From an uncultured Oscillospiraceae bacterium (GTDB lineage Bacteria > Bacillota > Clostridia > Oscillospirales > Oscillospiraceae): a DNA stretch of 32,700 nt. Under the pieces are notes generated by a model. That model was not told the DNA's origin. It made no database searches and saw only the letters and a program-made list of their open reading frames with translations. A program made the position numbers and the translations under genes. Shown in pieces: positions 1 to 8,681 of this stretch. The DNA lies in assembly GCA_944387055.1 (NCBI GenBank), contig CALXDL010000030.1:1-32700 (forward strand), read 5' to 3'. The stretch's first letter is position 1. Every line of letters begins with the position of its first letter.

Positions 1-73
1 CTGAAGATCCGCCAGGCGCGCCCGTGCCCCGCAGGGATAGGCGCGCCCGCTCTTCCAGTCTATGCGCCGGATG

Positions 74-109
74 CCCGCCGCTTGCCTCCCCCGGGAGGCA
101 GGCGGCGGG
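74..109. other. Strong hairpin downstream of pth
   Basis: A near-perfect inverted repeat of about 17 bp (left arm 74-90, right arm 93-109, one T-G wobble) lies just past the 3' end of pth, which is on the minus strand. No T-run follows it in either direction, so it is not a classical intrinsic terminator. It could protect a 3' end or be a Rho-assisted stop. The leftmost 60 bases hold no gene I can identify; in Bacillus, fin and mfd follow pth. Confidence 0.4.
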
Positions 110-124
110 ACAGCCGGTCTCGTG

Positions 125-715
125 TCAGTTGAAGTCGTTCATAGCCTTCTGGCAGCCGTGCTGGATGATGCACGCCGCCGCGTCGATGGCCCGGCCGAAG
201 CTCTCCAGCAGCACCTTCCGCTCCGCCTGGGAGGGCACGCCGATCACCCAGTCGATCATGTCGCCCCCCTCGCCCGGCGCGCCGGTGCCGATCTTGATGC
301 GGGGGAAGTCCTGGGTCCCCAGATGGGCGATGATGTTCTTGATGCCGTTGTGCCCGCCGGCGGAGCCCGTGGGCCGCACCCGGAGCTTGCCCACCGGCAG
401 GGACACGTCGTCATAGATCACCAGCACCCGGTCTGCGGGGATCTTGTAGAACTGCACCGCCTCCCGCACCGCCTCGCCGGAGAGGTTCATATACGTCTGG
501 GGCTTCATCACCAGGCATCTGGCCCCGGCGAAGGGAAGGATGCCGTAGGCGGACTTGAACTTGACCTTGTTCAGCTTCGCCCCGGCCCGCTCCGCCAGCA
601 GGTCCACCGTGAGGAAGCCCATGTTGTGGCGGGTGTTGGCGTATCTCTGGCCGGGATTGCCCAGCCCCACGATCAGCCAATCCACCGCCGCGGATCTGTC
701 TTTGCCAAACAGCAT
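125..715 (-). CDS. pth: Peptidyl-tRNA hydrolase
   Basis: Cytoplasmic enzyme that cleaves peptidyl-tRNA released during stalled or aborted translation, recycling the tRNA. The 196-residue protein has the usual length (about 190). Visible family motifs are GLGNPGQRYANTRHNMGF, holding the catalytic His at residue 30, the MKPQTYMNLSG segment with the substrate-binding Asn, and YDDVSLPVGKLRVR followed by GSAGGHNGIKNI. The ATG at 715 follows AAGGAG with a 10-nt gap. There is a short extra N-terminal stretch (about 10 residues) before the conserved core. It lies 99 nt downstream of prs on the same strand, and the glmU-prs-pth order matches Bacillus, where this gene is also called spoVC. Identity is secure. 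Confidence 0.97.
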   Translation of the reverse strand: MLFGKDRSAAVDWLIVGLGNPGQRYANTRHNMGFLTVDLLAERAGAKLNKVKFKSAYGILPFAGARCLVMKPQTYMNLSGEAVREAVQFYKIPADRVLVIYDDVSLPVGKLRVRPTGSAGGHNGIKNIIAHLGTQDFPRIKIGTGAPGEGGDMIDWVIGVPSQAERKVLLESFGRAIDAAACIIQHGCQKAMNDFN

Positions 716-814
716 GCGTCATTCGCTCCTTCTGGGAATCAGATCTGGCACAAGGGCGGGGAAGGAACCCCTTCCCCGCCTGGCAGTCTTTCGGTATGTC
801 GTCCGTCCCGGTGC

Positions 815-1774
815 TTACCGGAACAGCTTGGAGATGGATATCTCCTGATAGATGCGCTCGATGGCCTCGGAGAACATGGAGGCCACGGACAGGTACTTGA
901 TCTTGGGGCACTTGTCGGATCCCACAGCGGGGATGGTATCCAGCAGGGCCAGCTCCTGGATGACGCTGTCGTTGATCCGGTCCAGGGCCGGGCCGGAGAG
1001 CACGCCGTGGGAGGCGCAGGCGTGGACGCTCTTGGCGCCGCCCACTTCCACCAGGGCCTTGGCGGCGTTGCACAGGGACCCGCCGGTGTCCACCATGTCG
1101 TCAAAGAGGATGCAGTCCTTGCCGGCCACGTCGCCGATGACGTTCATGACCTCGCAGCTGTTGGCCTTCTGGCGGCGCTTGTCCACGATGGCCAGGTTCA
1201 TGTGCAGCTTCTGTGCGAACGCCCGGGCGCGGGCCACGCTGCCCACGTCGGGAGAGACCACCATCATGTTCTCGCACTCGGAACCGAACTTCTTGGCATA
1301 GTAATCCACGAAGATGGGATTGCCGGCCAGATTGTCCACAGGGATGTCGAAGAAGCCCTGGATCTGGGCGGCGTGCCGGTCCATGGTCAGCACCCGGTCC
1401 GCGCCGGCGGCGGTGATCATGTTGGCCACCAGCTTGGCCGTGATGGGATCGCGGGCCTTCGCCTTGCGGTCCTGCCGGGCATAGCCGAAGTAGGGCATCA
1501 CGGCGGTGATGCGCCCGGCGGAAGCGCGCTTGAGCGCGTCGATCATGACCAGCAGCTCCATGAGGTTGTTGTTGACGGGGGTGCAGGTGGACTGGACCAC
1601 GAACACATCGCTGCCGCGGACCGTCTCATACAAAGAGACGAATATCTCCCCGTCGGAGAAGGTCCCCACCTCGGACTCGCCCAGCTTGGTGCCCATGAGC
1701 TTGCAGATCTCCTCCGCCAGCTTGGGGTTCGCGTTGCCTGAGAATACTTTGATGTCTTTCCCGTGAGATATCAT
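815..1774 (-). CDS. prs: Ribose-phosphate pyrophosphokinase (PRPP synthetase)
   Basis: Makes 5-phosphoribosyl 1-pyrophosphate from ribose 5-phosphate and ATP, feeding purine, pyrimidine, NAD, His and Trp synthesis. The 319-residue protein matches the class I enzyme. Visible motifs are the ATP-binding PYFGYARQDRKA loop, the metal-binding DRHAAQIQGFF segment and the PRPP loop ILFDDMVDTGGS near the C-terminus. I place the start at the ATG at 1774, with GAAAGGG upstream; an in-frame TTG two codons earlier sits too close to that site. The gene is 75 nt downstream of the glmU-like gene and probably in one transcript with it and pth. The GlmU product and PRPP both serve central anabolism, and the pairing is conserved in Firmicutes. 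Confidence 0.97.
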   Translation of the reverse strand: MISHGKDIKVFSGNANPKLAEEICKLMGTKLGESEVGTFSDGEIFVSLYETVRGSDVFVVQSTCTPVNNNLMELLVMIDALKRASAGRITAVMPYFGYARQDRKAKARDPITAKLVANMITAAGADRVLTMDRHAAQIQGFFDIPVDNLAGNPIFVDYYAKKFGSECENMMVVSPDVGSVARARAFAQKLHMNLAIVDKRRQKANSCEVMNVIGDVAGKDCILFDDMVDTGGSLCNAAKALVEVGGAKSVHACASHGVLSGPALDRINDSVIQELALLDTIPAVGSDKCPKIKYLSVASMFSEAIERIYQEISISKLFR

Positions 1775-1849
1775 ATCCAAAACGCCCTTTCTTTTCTGTT
1801 TTCTCTGTTCCCTTCGCTATCTCTCCATCCGCCTGTGCGCGGATGCGCC

Positions 1850-2980
1850 TCACGTTTCCTCTTGCCGGTGGATCCGGCGCCGCCGCTCGGCCCAGCCCTC
1901 CTTGTTCTCCTGCCGGACCCGGGCCACGGCCAGTGCGTCCGGCGGGACGTCCTTGGTGATGGTGGCGCCCGCCGCGATATAGGCGCCCGCGCCCACGGTC
2001 ACCGGCGCCACCATATTGGTGTTGCAGCCGATGAACGCTCCGTCGCCGATGGTGCAGCGATGTTTGCGGAAGCCGTCATAGTTGGTGGTGATGGTGCCGC
2101 ATCCGAAGTTCACCCCCGCGCCCACGTCGGCGTCGCCCACGTAAGTCAGATGGCTCATCTTGGTCCCCTCGCCCAGCACGCAGTTCTTGAGCTGGACGAA
2201 CGCCCCCACATGGCACCGCGGCCCCACCGTGCAGCCCGGGCGGATGTGGGCATAAGGTCCCACGTCGCTCCCCTCGCCCAGGGTGCTCCTGTCCACCTGA
2301 GAGGCGTTGATGGTCACGCCGTCTCCCACTGTGCTCTCGTCCACCACGGCCTGGGGCCCGATCGTGCACCGCTCGCCCACGCGCACCGCACCGCGGAGCA
2401 TCGTGCCCGGCAGCAGGACCGTCCCCCGTCCGATAGACGCCCGGGGGTCGATATAGACGGCGGAGGGGTCCAGCACCCGCACGCCCGCGCGGATGTGGCG
2501 CTGCACCACCCGGTCCCGCAGCATCAGCTCCAGTTCGGCGATGGTCTCCGGTCCGAAGACGGGCAGCCAGCCGGGGATCAGGCGGGCGTCGGTGACGGCG
2601 TTGGTCATCTTCTCCCGCCAGCTCTCCTGGAGCGTGTGGCCCGCCGCCGCGTAGACGAAGCCGGGGCCGGCCTCCTCCATGGGCAGCGCCGCCCGGGAGA
2701 GCACCAGCACCTCTTCCGGCGTATCCAGGAACGCCGACAGGTCGGCGGCCTGTTCAGACACGATCACGTCCGCCTCCGGCGGGAAGCAGGCCCGGGCCTC
2801 CTGCGCGAAGCGGGGGCCGCAGACAACAAAAAACCGCTGCACGCCATCGGCCTGCAACTTGTCGCTCACCCACGTCAGGATGGGGCAGAACAGAACGGCT
2901 TCCAGCATCAGCGGTTTGGAGTGCGCCGGGATGGAGGAGTCCTCTTCCAGAAAAAACACGGCGCGCTGTGGATGATCCAT
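1850..2980 (-). CDS. GlmU-like glucosamine-1-phosphate acetyltransferase, degenerate uridylyltransferase half
   Basis: The C-terminal part (about residues 165-350) is a left-handed beta-helix of hexapeptide repeats that closely resembles the GlmU acetyltransferase. It keeps the KMSHLTYVGDAD segment with the catalytic His at residue 277, then GCGTITTNYDG and VAPVTVGAGAYIAAGATITKD. This half should acetylate glucosamine 1-phosphate for peptidoglycan precursor synthesis. The N-terminal half is only about 145 residues instead of about 225. It lacks the LAAGxGTRMxS..PK nucleotide loop (EEDSSIPAHSKPL stands there) and the metal-binding Asp of the GDxPL motif (LSRAALPM stands there). Total length is 376 against about 455. 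The linker helix and HIRAGVRVLDPSAVYIDP are GlmU-like, so this is a GlmU relative, not an unrelated acetyltransferase. The start follows AAGGAG by 8 nt. Uridylyltransferase activity is probably absent. Confidence 0.85.
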   Translation of the reverse strand: MDHPQRAVFFLEEDSSIPAHSKPLMLEAVLFCPILTWVSDKLQADGVQRFFVVCGPRFAQEARACFPPEADVIVSEQAADLSAFLDTPEEVLVLSRAALPMEEAGPGFVYAAAGHTLQESWREKMTNAVTDARLIPGWLPVFGPETIAELELMLRDRVVQRHIRAGVRVLDPSAVYIDPRASIGRGTVLLPGTMLRGAVRVGERCTIGPQAVVDESTVGDGVTINASQVDRSTLGEGSDVGPYAHIRPGCTVGPRCHVGAFVQLKNCVLGEGTKMSHLTYVGDADVGAGVNFGCGTITTNYDGFRKHRCTIGDGAFIGCNTNMVAPVTVGAGAYIAAGATITKDVPPDALAVARVRQENKEGWAERRRRIHRQEET

Positions 2981-3027
2981 CGGTGAATCTCCTTCCTTCA
3001 GGGTCCTGTGGACATATTCTTGATCCT

Positions 3028-3036
3028 ATTATAACA
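3028..3036 (-). promoter_or_regulatory. Extended -10 promoter for glmU-like/prs/pth
   Basis: On the minus strand TATAAT occupies 3033-3028 and is preceded by TGT, giving an extended -10 element. A -35 at the proper distance is weak, as is usual for this promoter type. Transcription would begin near 3021, about 40 nt before the glmU-like ATG at 2980. Confidence 0.6.
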
Positions 3037-3057
3037 AACATTTGCCGAAAATCCAGA

Positions 3058-3243
3058 GCTTGCCATAAATTTGTCCAGGAAATTTTTCCACCGCTCCCGG
3101 AGCCTGTCCCGCCTTTCGGGCGGCGTCCCGCGGCGGTGCCGCCGCCTCCGGTCGTTTTCTGCGTTTTTTCGTCGTTTCGCAGAGATCAGGCGGTGTTTTG
3201 TCGTGGTTTCTCCTAAAATTCCGGATTTCTTTCCATGTGATAG
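3058..3243. other. Intergenic spacer between divergent promoters
   Basis: The 332-nt gap between the glmU-like gene and trmL carries a promoter at each end. The middle holds GC-rich inverted repeats (around 3110-3123 and 3130-3145) followed on the plus strand by T-rich sequence at 3154-3170. That resembles a terminator, but no plus-strand gene lies upstream of it. I see no open reading frame of note; a small RNA cannot be excluded. Confidence 0.35.
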
Positions 3244-3272
3244 TTGAATTCGCAGGGGGAAAGGATTACAAT
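3244..3272 (+). promoter_or_regulatory. Sigma-A promoter of trmL
   Basis: TTGAAT at 3244-3249 is separated by exactly 17 nt from TACAAT at 3267-3272. A start of transcription near 3279 would lie inside the longest possible trmL frame. It therefore rules out the in-frame ATG at 3271 and supports the ATG at 3313. Confidence 0.7.
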
Positions 3273-3312
3273 GGAGTGCGCTCGTATGAAAAACGGGAGG
3301 AGCGGCCATTTT

Positions 3313-3828
3313 ATGCTCAATATCGTACTGGTGGAGCCGGAGATCCCACAAAATTGCGGAAACATCGCACGCACCTGCGCGGCTACCGGCAGCCGCCTCC
3401 ATCTGGTCCGTCCCCTTGGCTTCGACATCTCGGACCGGGCGGTGAAGCGCGCGGGCCTGGATTACTGGCACCTGGTGGAGGTGGCGGACTATGACAGCCT
3501 GGACGATCTGTTCCGCCGCCATCCGGAGGCTGCGGCGAACGCGTGGCTGACCACCACGAAGGCGCCCCGCCCCTATACGCAGGCCGTCTTCACCGCAGAC
3601 AGCTGGCTGTTTTTCGGCAAGGAGACCGCAGGCCTGCCCCTGGCCTTCCGGGAGCGGTTCCGGGACCGGTGCGTGCGGCTGCCCATGGTATCCCAGGCCC
3701 GCAGCCTGAACCTCAGCAACACCGTGGCCGTGTGCGTGTATGAGGCGCTGCGGCAAGTCGGCTTCCCCGGCTTGCTGGACGTCGGCGAGATGGCGTCCGG
3801 CGCGCCCGGTCCTGCCGCCCCACAGTGA
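3313..3828 (+). CDS. trmL: tRNA (cytidine/uridine-34)-2'-O-methyltransferase TrmL
   Basis: SPOUT-family methyltransferase that adds a 2'-O-methyl group to the wobble base of certain tRNA-Leu species, using S-adenosylmethionine. The protein (171 residues from the chosen start; the family is about 155-165) opens with LNIVLVEPEIPQNCGNIART. It has HLVRPLGFDISD and the knot motifs LFFGKETAGLP and VSQARSLNLSNTVAV near the C-terminus, all characteristic of TrmL/CspR. The ATG at 3313 has GGGAGGAG ten nt upstream and lies 34 nt after the predicted transcription start; the in-frame ATGs at 3244 and 3271 fall in the promoter. It is 51 nt upstream of pgk on the same strand, so the two are probably cotranscribed. 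Confidence 0.93.
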   Translation: MLNIVLVEPEIPQNCGNIARTCAATGSRLHLVRPLGFDISDRAVKRAGLDYWHLVEVADYDSLDDLFRRHPEAAANAWLTTTKAPRPYTQAVFTADSWLFFGKETAGLPLAFRERFRDRCVRLPMVSQARSLNLSNTVAVCVYEALRQVGFPGLLDVGEMASGAPGPAAPQ

Positions 3829-3879
3829 ACGACGCCCCACCGGCCGCCAGGCCGGGGGAATGAAGAGGAGGAACTCTGC

Positions 3880-5073
<1,194 letters not shown>

Positions 5074-5136
5074 CGGGACGCCAGGGCGCTTCGCATCCTA
5101 TTTTGCATCTTTTTATCCCTTTTTTATGGACGATAC

Positions 5137-5165
5137 TTGACAAATCAGCAGAAATTCTGTATAAG
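5137..5165 (+). promoter_or_regulatory. Sigma-A promoter of tpiA-gpmI
   Basis: A perfect TTGACA at 5137-5142 is followed after 17 nt by TATAAG at 5160-5165. It lies in the 190-nt gap between pgk and tpiA and would give a leader of about 90 nt. I see no riboswitch-like structure in that leader. Confidence 0.8.
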
Positions 5166-5263
5166 ATAATGGTTTACGCTGATCGGATGGCCCCGCGTGT
5201 CCTGGACGCCGGAGCCTAAGCACAGATATCCCGACACAGAAACGAGAAGGAGACTGGAAGAAC

Positions 5264-6037
5264 ATGAATCGCAGATATCGCAAGACGGTCATCGCCGGTA
5301 ACTGGAAGATGAACATGACCGCAACGGAGACCAAGAAGTTCGCCGAAGAGATGAAGAAGATCATGCCCCGGGTGAAGTGGTGCGAGACGCTGATCTGCGT
5401 CCCCGCCTGCAACATCTCCGTCGCCACCAAGGCCTTCAAGGACCTGCGCATCTCCGTGGGTGCCGAGAACGTCTATTTCGAGGAGAAGGGCGCGTTCACC
5501 GGCGAGGTCTCCGCCGAGATGCTCAAGGACCTGGGCGTGAAGTATGTCATCGTGGGCCACAGCGAGCGGCGGCAGTATTTCTGTGAAACGGACGCGGCCG
5601 TCAACAAGAAGGTCCACGCCGTGCTGGGTGCCGGCATGAGCCCGATCATCTGCGTTGGCGAGAGCCTGGAGCAGCGGGAGACCGGCGTCACCAACGAGTG
5701 GATCGCCCTGCAGGTCAAGAGCGCTCTCTTTGGCGTGCCCGCAGACAAGCTGCGCCGCTGCATCATCGCCTATGAGCCCATCTGGGCCATCGGCACCGGC
5801 AAGACTGCCACCGCCGAGCAGGCCGGCGAGGTCTGCTCCAACATCCGCGCCACCATCCGCAGCCTGTACGGCGCCCGGGTGGCCCGGTCCGTCACGATCC
5901 AATACGGCGGCTCTATGAATCCCAAGAACGCTGCCGAGCTGCTGGCCCAGCCCGATATCGACGGCGGCCTCATCGGCGGCGCCGCCCTCAAGCCCGAGCA
6001 GTTCCTGGAGATCATCAACGCCGCCAACCAGGACTGA
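5264..6037 (+). CDS. tpiA: Triosephosphate isomerase
   Basis: Interconverts dihydroxyacetone phosphate and glyceraldehyde 3-phosphate. The 257-residue protein shows the catalytic Lys in AGNWKMN near the N-terminus, the catalytic His in IVGHSERRQ and the catalytic Glu in IAYEPIWAIGTG. The C-terminal phosphate-gripping segments YGGSMNPKNA and GGLIGGAAL are also present. The start codon is preceded by AAGGAG at 11 nt. A consensus promoter lies upstream, and gpmI follows after 58 nt, probably in the same transcript. Nothing is unusual about this enzyme. Confidence 0.98.
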   Translation: MNRRYRKTVIAGNWKMNMTATETKKFAEEMKKIMPRVKWCETLICVPACNISVATKAFKDLRISVGAENVYFEEKGAFTGEVSAEMLKDLGVKYVIVGHSERRQYFCETDAAVNKKVHAVLGAGMSPIICVGESLEQRETGVTNEWIALQVKSALFGVPADKLRRCIIAYEPIWAIGTGKTATAEQAGEVCSNIRATIRSLYGARVARSVTIQYGGSMNPKNAAELLAQPDIDGGLIGGAALKPEQFLEIINAANQD

Positions 6038-6095
6038 TCCGTCAGGCATGGGCCCGTTCCGGGTCCGGGTCAAATGGAAATGAAACGAGGTCTCT

Positions 6096-7613
6096 ATGAA
6101 CAAAACACCGACTACTCTGATCATCATGGACGGCTTCGGCCTCTCTGGCGAGGACAACGGGAACGCTGTCCGGGCCGCCGAAACGCCCCGGCTGGACCAG
6201 TTTTTCCGGGAATTCGCCCATACAGAGCTCTCCGCCTCCGGATTGGATGTGGGGCTGCCTGACGGACAGATGGGCAACAGCGAGGTGGGACACACCAATA
6301 TCGGCGCGGGCCGTGTGGTGTTCCAGGACCTGCCCCGCATCAGCAAAGCCATCACGGATGGCGACTTCTTCCGCAACCCCGCGTATCTCCACGCCATGGA
6401 CGCCTGTAAGGCGCGCGGATCCTCCCTGCATCTGATGGGCCTCCTCTCTGACGGCGGCGTCCACTCCCATGTGGAGCATCTGTGGGCCCTGCTGCGCATG
6501 GCCCGGGACCACGGGCTGGAGAAGGTCTATCTCCACGCTTTCCTGGACGGGCGGGACGTGTCCCCCACCTCCGGGGCCGACTTCGTGGCCAAGGCGGTGG
6601 AGCAGTGCCGGACGATCGGCGTGGGCAAGATCGCCACTGTCATGGGCCGGTACTACGCCATGGACCGCGACAAGCGCTGGGACCGGGTGGAGCAGGCCTA
6701 TGACGCCATGGTCTACGGCGAGGGCGCGGTGTTCAATCCCGTGCCGGTGGCCGCTGTGCGGGACTCCTATGCCCGCGGCATCACCGACGAGTTCGTGGAG
6801 CCTGTGGTCTGTGACCCCGAGGGCACGATCTCCGATAACGACAGCGTCATCTTCTTCAACTTCCGTCCCGACCGGGCCCGGGAGATCACCCGCGCCCTGG
6901 TGGATCCGGCCTTCGACGGCTTCACCCGCCAGATCTTCCCGCTGACGTTCGTGTGCAACACGGAATATGACGCCTCCATGCCGGGCGTGGAGGTGGCTTT
7001 CCCCCGCCTGTCCGTGCGCAACGGCCTGGGCGAATACCTCAGCCAGATGGGCATGACCCAGCTGCGCATCGCCGAGACGGAGAAATACGCCCATGTCACC
7101 TTCTTCTTCAACGGCGGGTCCGAGACGGTCTTCCCCGGCGAGGACCGGGTGCTGGTCCCCTCGCCCAAAGTCGCCACCTATGACCTCCAGCCGGAGATGA
7201 GCGCCTACGCGGCATGCGACAAGTGCGTGGAGCGCATCGAGTCCGGCGCCTATGACGTCATCATCCTGAACTTCGCCAACTGCGACATGGTGGGCCACAC
7301 CGGCGTGTACGACGCCGCGGTGAAGGCGGTGGAGACCGTGGACACATGCGTGGGCAAAGTGGTCGACGCCACGCTGAAGATGGGCGGCATCGCCATGGTC
7401 ACCGCCGACCACGGCAACGCCGAGCAGATGCGGGAGGCGGACGGCAGCCCCATGACCGCCCACACCACCGATCCGGTGCCCTTCATCCTCTGCGGCGCGG
7501 GCACGGAGCTGCGCTCGGGCGGCCGCCTGTGCGACATCGCCCCCACCATGCTGGACGTGATGGGCCTGGCCTGTCCCGAGGAGATGACCGGCAAGACCCT
7601 GATCGTGAAATGA
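6096..7613 (+). CDS. gpmI: 2,3-bisphosphoglycerate-independent phosphoglycerate mutase
   Basis: Mn-dependent alkaline-phosphatase-superfamily mutase that interconverts 3- and 2-phosphoglycerate. At 505 residues it has the usual length. Visible features are the metal-binding IIMDGFGL near the N-terminus, the catalytic Ser loop PDGQMGNSEVGHTNIGAGR, DGRDVSPTSG, the FNFRPDRARE arginine segment and the C-terminal metal ligands NFANCDMVGHTG and VTADHGNAEQM. This Mn-dependent, pH-sensitive form is typical of spore-formers, where its inactivation lets 3-phosphoglycerate accumulate in forespores. That is family knowledge, and it fits the sporulation gene immediately downstream. A strong terminator follows at 7627. 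Confidence 0.98.
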   Translation: MNKTPTTLIIMDGFGLSGEDNGNAVRAAETPRLDQFFREFAHTELSASGLDVGLPDGQMGNSEVGHTNIGAGRVVFQDLPRISKAITDGDFFRNPAYLHAMDACKARGSSLHLMGLLSDGGVHSHVEHLWALLRMARDHGLEKVYLHAFLDGRDVSPTSGADFVAKAVEQCRTIGVGKIATVMGRYYAMDRDKRWDRVEQAYDAMVYGEGAVFNPVPVAAVRDSYARGITDEFVEPVVCDPEGTISDNDSVIFFNFRPDRAREITRALVDPAFDGFTRQIFPLTFVCNTEYDASMPGVEVAFPRLSVRNGLGEYLSQMGMTQLRIAETEKYAHVTFFFNGGSETVFPGEDRVLVPSPKVATYDLQPEMSAYAACDKCVERIESGAYDVIILNFANCDMVGHTGVYDAAVKAVETVDTCVGKVVDATLKMGGIAMVTADHGNAEQMREADGSPMTAHTTDPVPFILCGAGTELRSGGRLCDIAPTMLDVMGLACPEEMTGKTLIVK

Positions 7614-7626
7614 CCCCCTGCCAACG

Positions 7627-7661
7627 AGAGGCCGCCTGCACAGGCGGCCTCTTTCCCGTTT
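7627..7661 (+). terminator. Intrinsic terminator of the glycolytic genes
   Basis: A 12-bp perfect stem (7627-7638 with 7641-7652, the tip opening to a small loop) is followed by a T-rich tail with short T-runs from 7652 to 7662. It lies 14 nt after the gpmI stop codon and separates gpmI from the spoIIQ-like gene. Confidence 0.8.
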
Positions 7662-7671
7662 TGTCGCTTTT

Positions 7672-7700
7672 GTATAGCGCCTGGAGATCCTGGGCATACT
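7672..7700 (+). promoter_or_regulatory. Forespore (sigma-F/sigma-G type) promoter of the spoIIQ-like gene
   Basis: GTATA at 7672-7676 matches the sigma-F/G -35 consensus GYATA. After 15 nt, GGGCATACT at 7692-7700 matches the -10 consensus GGnnAnAMT at every fixed position. It lies 34 nt upstream of the ATG at 7735. Bacillus spoIIQ is a sigma-F gene, so motif and gene identity support each other. No sigma-A promoter is evident here. Confidence 0.7.
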
Positions 7701-7734
7701 TCCCATCGATCCAAGATCGAGGGAGGTACCATAC

Positions 7735-8424
7735 ATGTCGGATCGAGTGAAAGCTGCCCTCAGCGGCAAGGGCTTCTATGCCGTGCTGATCGTATGCGTC
7801 CTGGCGGCCGGGATCGGCGGCTATCTCCTGCTCTTCGGCCAGGAGGAGGACCCGGCGCCGCAGGTGCCGGAGGTCTCTGCCCCGGTGGATGTGCAGCAGT
7901 CGGAGCCGCCGGTGGTGGAGGCCGTCCAGCCCCAGCCGGTAACGGAACCGGAGCCAGAGCCCGCCCCCATGCCGGAGCTGCCGGTGGATGACACGCCAGT
8001 GGTGGCACAGGCGCCGCGTCTGGTGGTCTCGCCCCTCCAGGGCGAGGTCGTGGCCGCCTTCTCCGTGGACGCGCTGGTCTATGACGAGACGATGGCAGAC
8101 TGGCGCACGCACGCGGGCGTGGATATCGCTGCCGCCGAGGGCGCCGACGTGGTGGCCGCCTGCGACGGCACCGTCTCCGCCGTGGCGGAGGATCCCCTGA
8201 TGGGGACCTGCGTCACGCTCGTCCACAGCGACGGCTATGAGACCACGTACGCCAATCTCCAGGCCGCGCCTCCGGTGGAGGCGGGCGACAGCGTCTCCGC
8301 CGGGCAGGTCATCGGCGCCGTGGGCGCCACAGCGGCGGCAGAGGCCGACCGCGGTCCCCACCTGCATTTCTCCGTCACCAAGGATGGCGAACCGGTGGAT
8401 CCGGACAGTTTCCTGGCCGGCTGA
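7735..8424 (+). CDS. spoIIQ: SpoIIQ-like membrane-anchored M23 (LytM) peptidase-fold protein
   Basis: A 229-residue protein with one membrane segment (about residues 13-34), a long Pro/Glu/Val-rich linker (about 37-95) and a C-terminal LytM domain. The zinc ligands look complete: His126 and Asp130 in THAGVDI, and His209 and His211 in GPHLHFSV. In spore-formers SpoIIQ sits in the forespore membrane, pairs with SpoIIIAH across the intermembrane space and is needed for engulfment. Bacillus SpoIIQ has lost a zinc ligand, whereas clostridial versions keep them, as here. The forespore promoter upstream supports this role over that of a vegetative endopeptidase. The start is preceded by GGGAGG. Assignment as SpoIIQ rather than another M23 protein is an inference from promoter and architecture. 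Confidence 0.8.
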   Translation: MSDRVKAALSGKGFYAVLIVCVLAAGIGGYLLLFGQEEDPAPQVPEVSAPVDVQQSEPPVVEAVQPQPVTEPEPEPAPMPELPVDDTPVVAQAPRLVVSPLQGEVVAAFSVDALVYDETMADWRTHAGVDIAAAEGADVVAACDGTVSAVAEDPLMGTCVTLVHSDGYETTYANLQAAPPVEAGDSVSAGQVIGAVGATAAAEADRGPHLHFSVTKDGEPVDPDSFLAG

Positions 8425-8482
8425 CCAGGCCGGCTCCCCCACAGGAGCAGTCCCAGGCCCCGGCACGCCGCACCGGAGGAAC

Positions 8483-8524
8483 AGACAGGCAGCACGCGCC
8501 CCTCAAGGCGTGTGCTGCCTGTCT
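8483..8524 (+). terminator. Terminator-like hairpin after spoIIQ
   Basis: An 18-bp stem (8483-8500 with 8507-8524, one G-T wobble, 6-nt loop) lies 58 nt after the spoIIQ-like stop. The following sequence is only moderately T-rich (TCTTCTGC), so termination may be partial. Confidence 0.55.
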
Positions 8525-8604
8525 TCTGCACGGCCTCCACAGATGTGCCCGGTCGCGGCCCCATCGCTCCTCGTCCTCTGGTCCCTGTCGTCAGGGAGAT
8601 GTGG

Positions 8605-8649
8605 AAAAGCCCCCCGGTGTCCCCTCGCAGAGGGAGGACGCCGGGGGGC
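8605..8649 (-). terminator. Intrinsic terminator of the MATE gene
   Basis: Read on the minus strand, a long GC-rich stem (outer arm of GCCCCCC with its complement, 8649-8609) ends in TTTT at 8608-8605. It lies about 33 nt past the MATE stop codon and faces the spoIIQ-side hairpin, as expected between convergent genes. Confidence 0.65.
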
Positions 8650-8681
8650 CGTTCGTTTCGCAGGTCTGTCCGTACGAGCGC

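Noticed and set aside
1..60. Short minus-strand coding stretch at the left edge as the start of the next gene (mfd or fin)
   Set aside because: An open frame exists, but I see no start codon with a binding site and too little sequence to identify anything.
62..1741. 559-residue open frame on the plus strand across pth and prs
   Set aside because: Antisense shadow of two certain genes in GC-rich DNA; composition rich in His, Gly, Val and Ala with no domain, and no start site.
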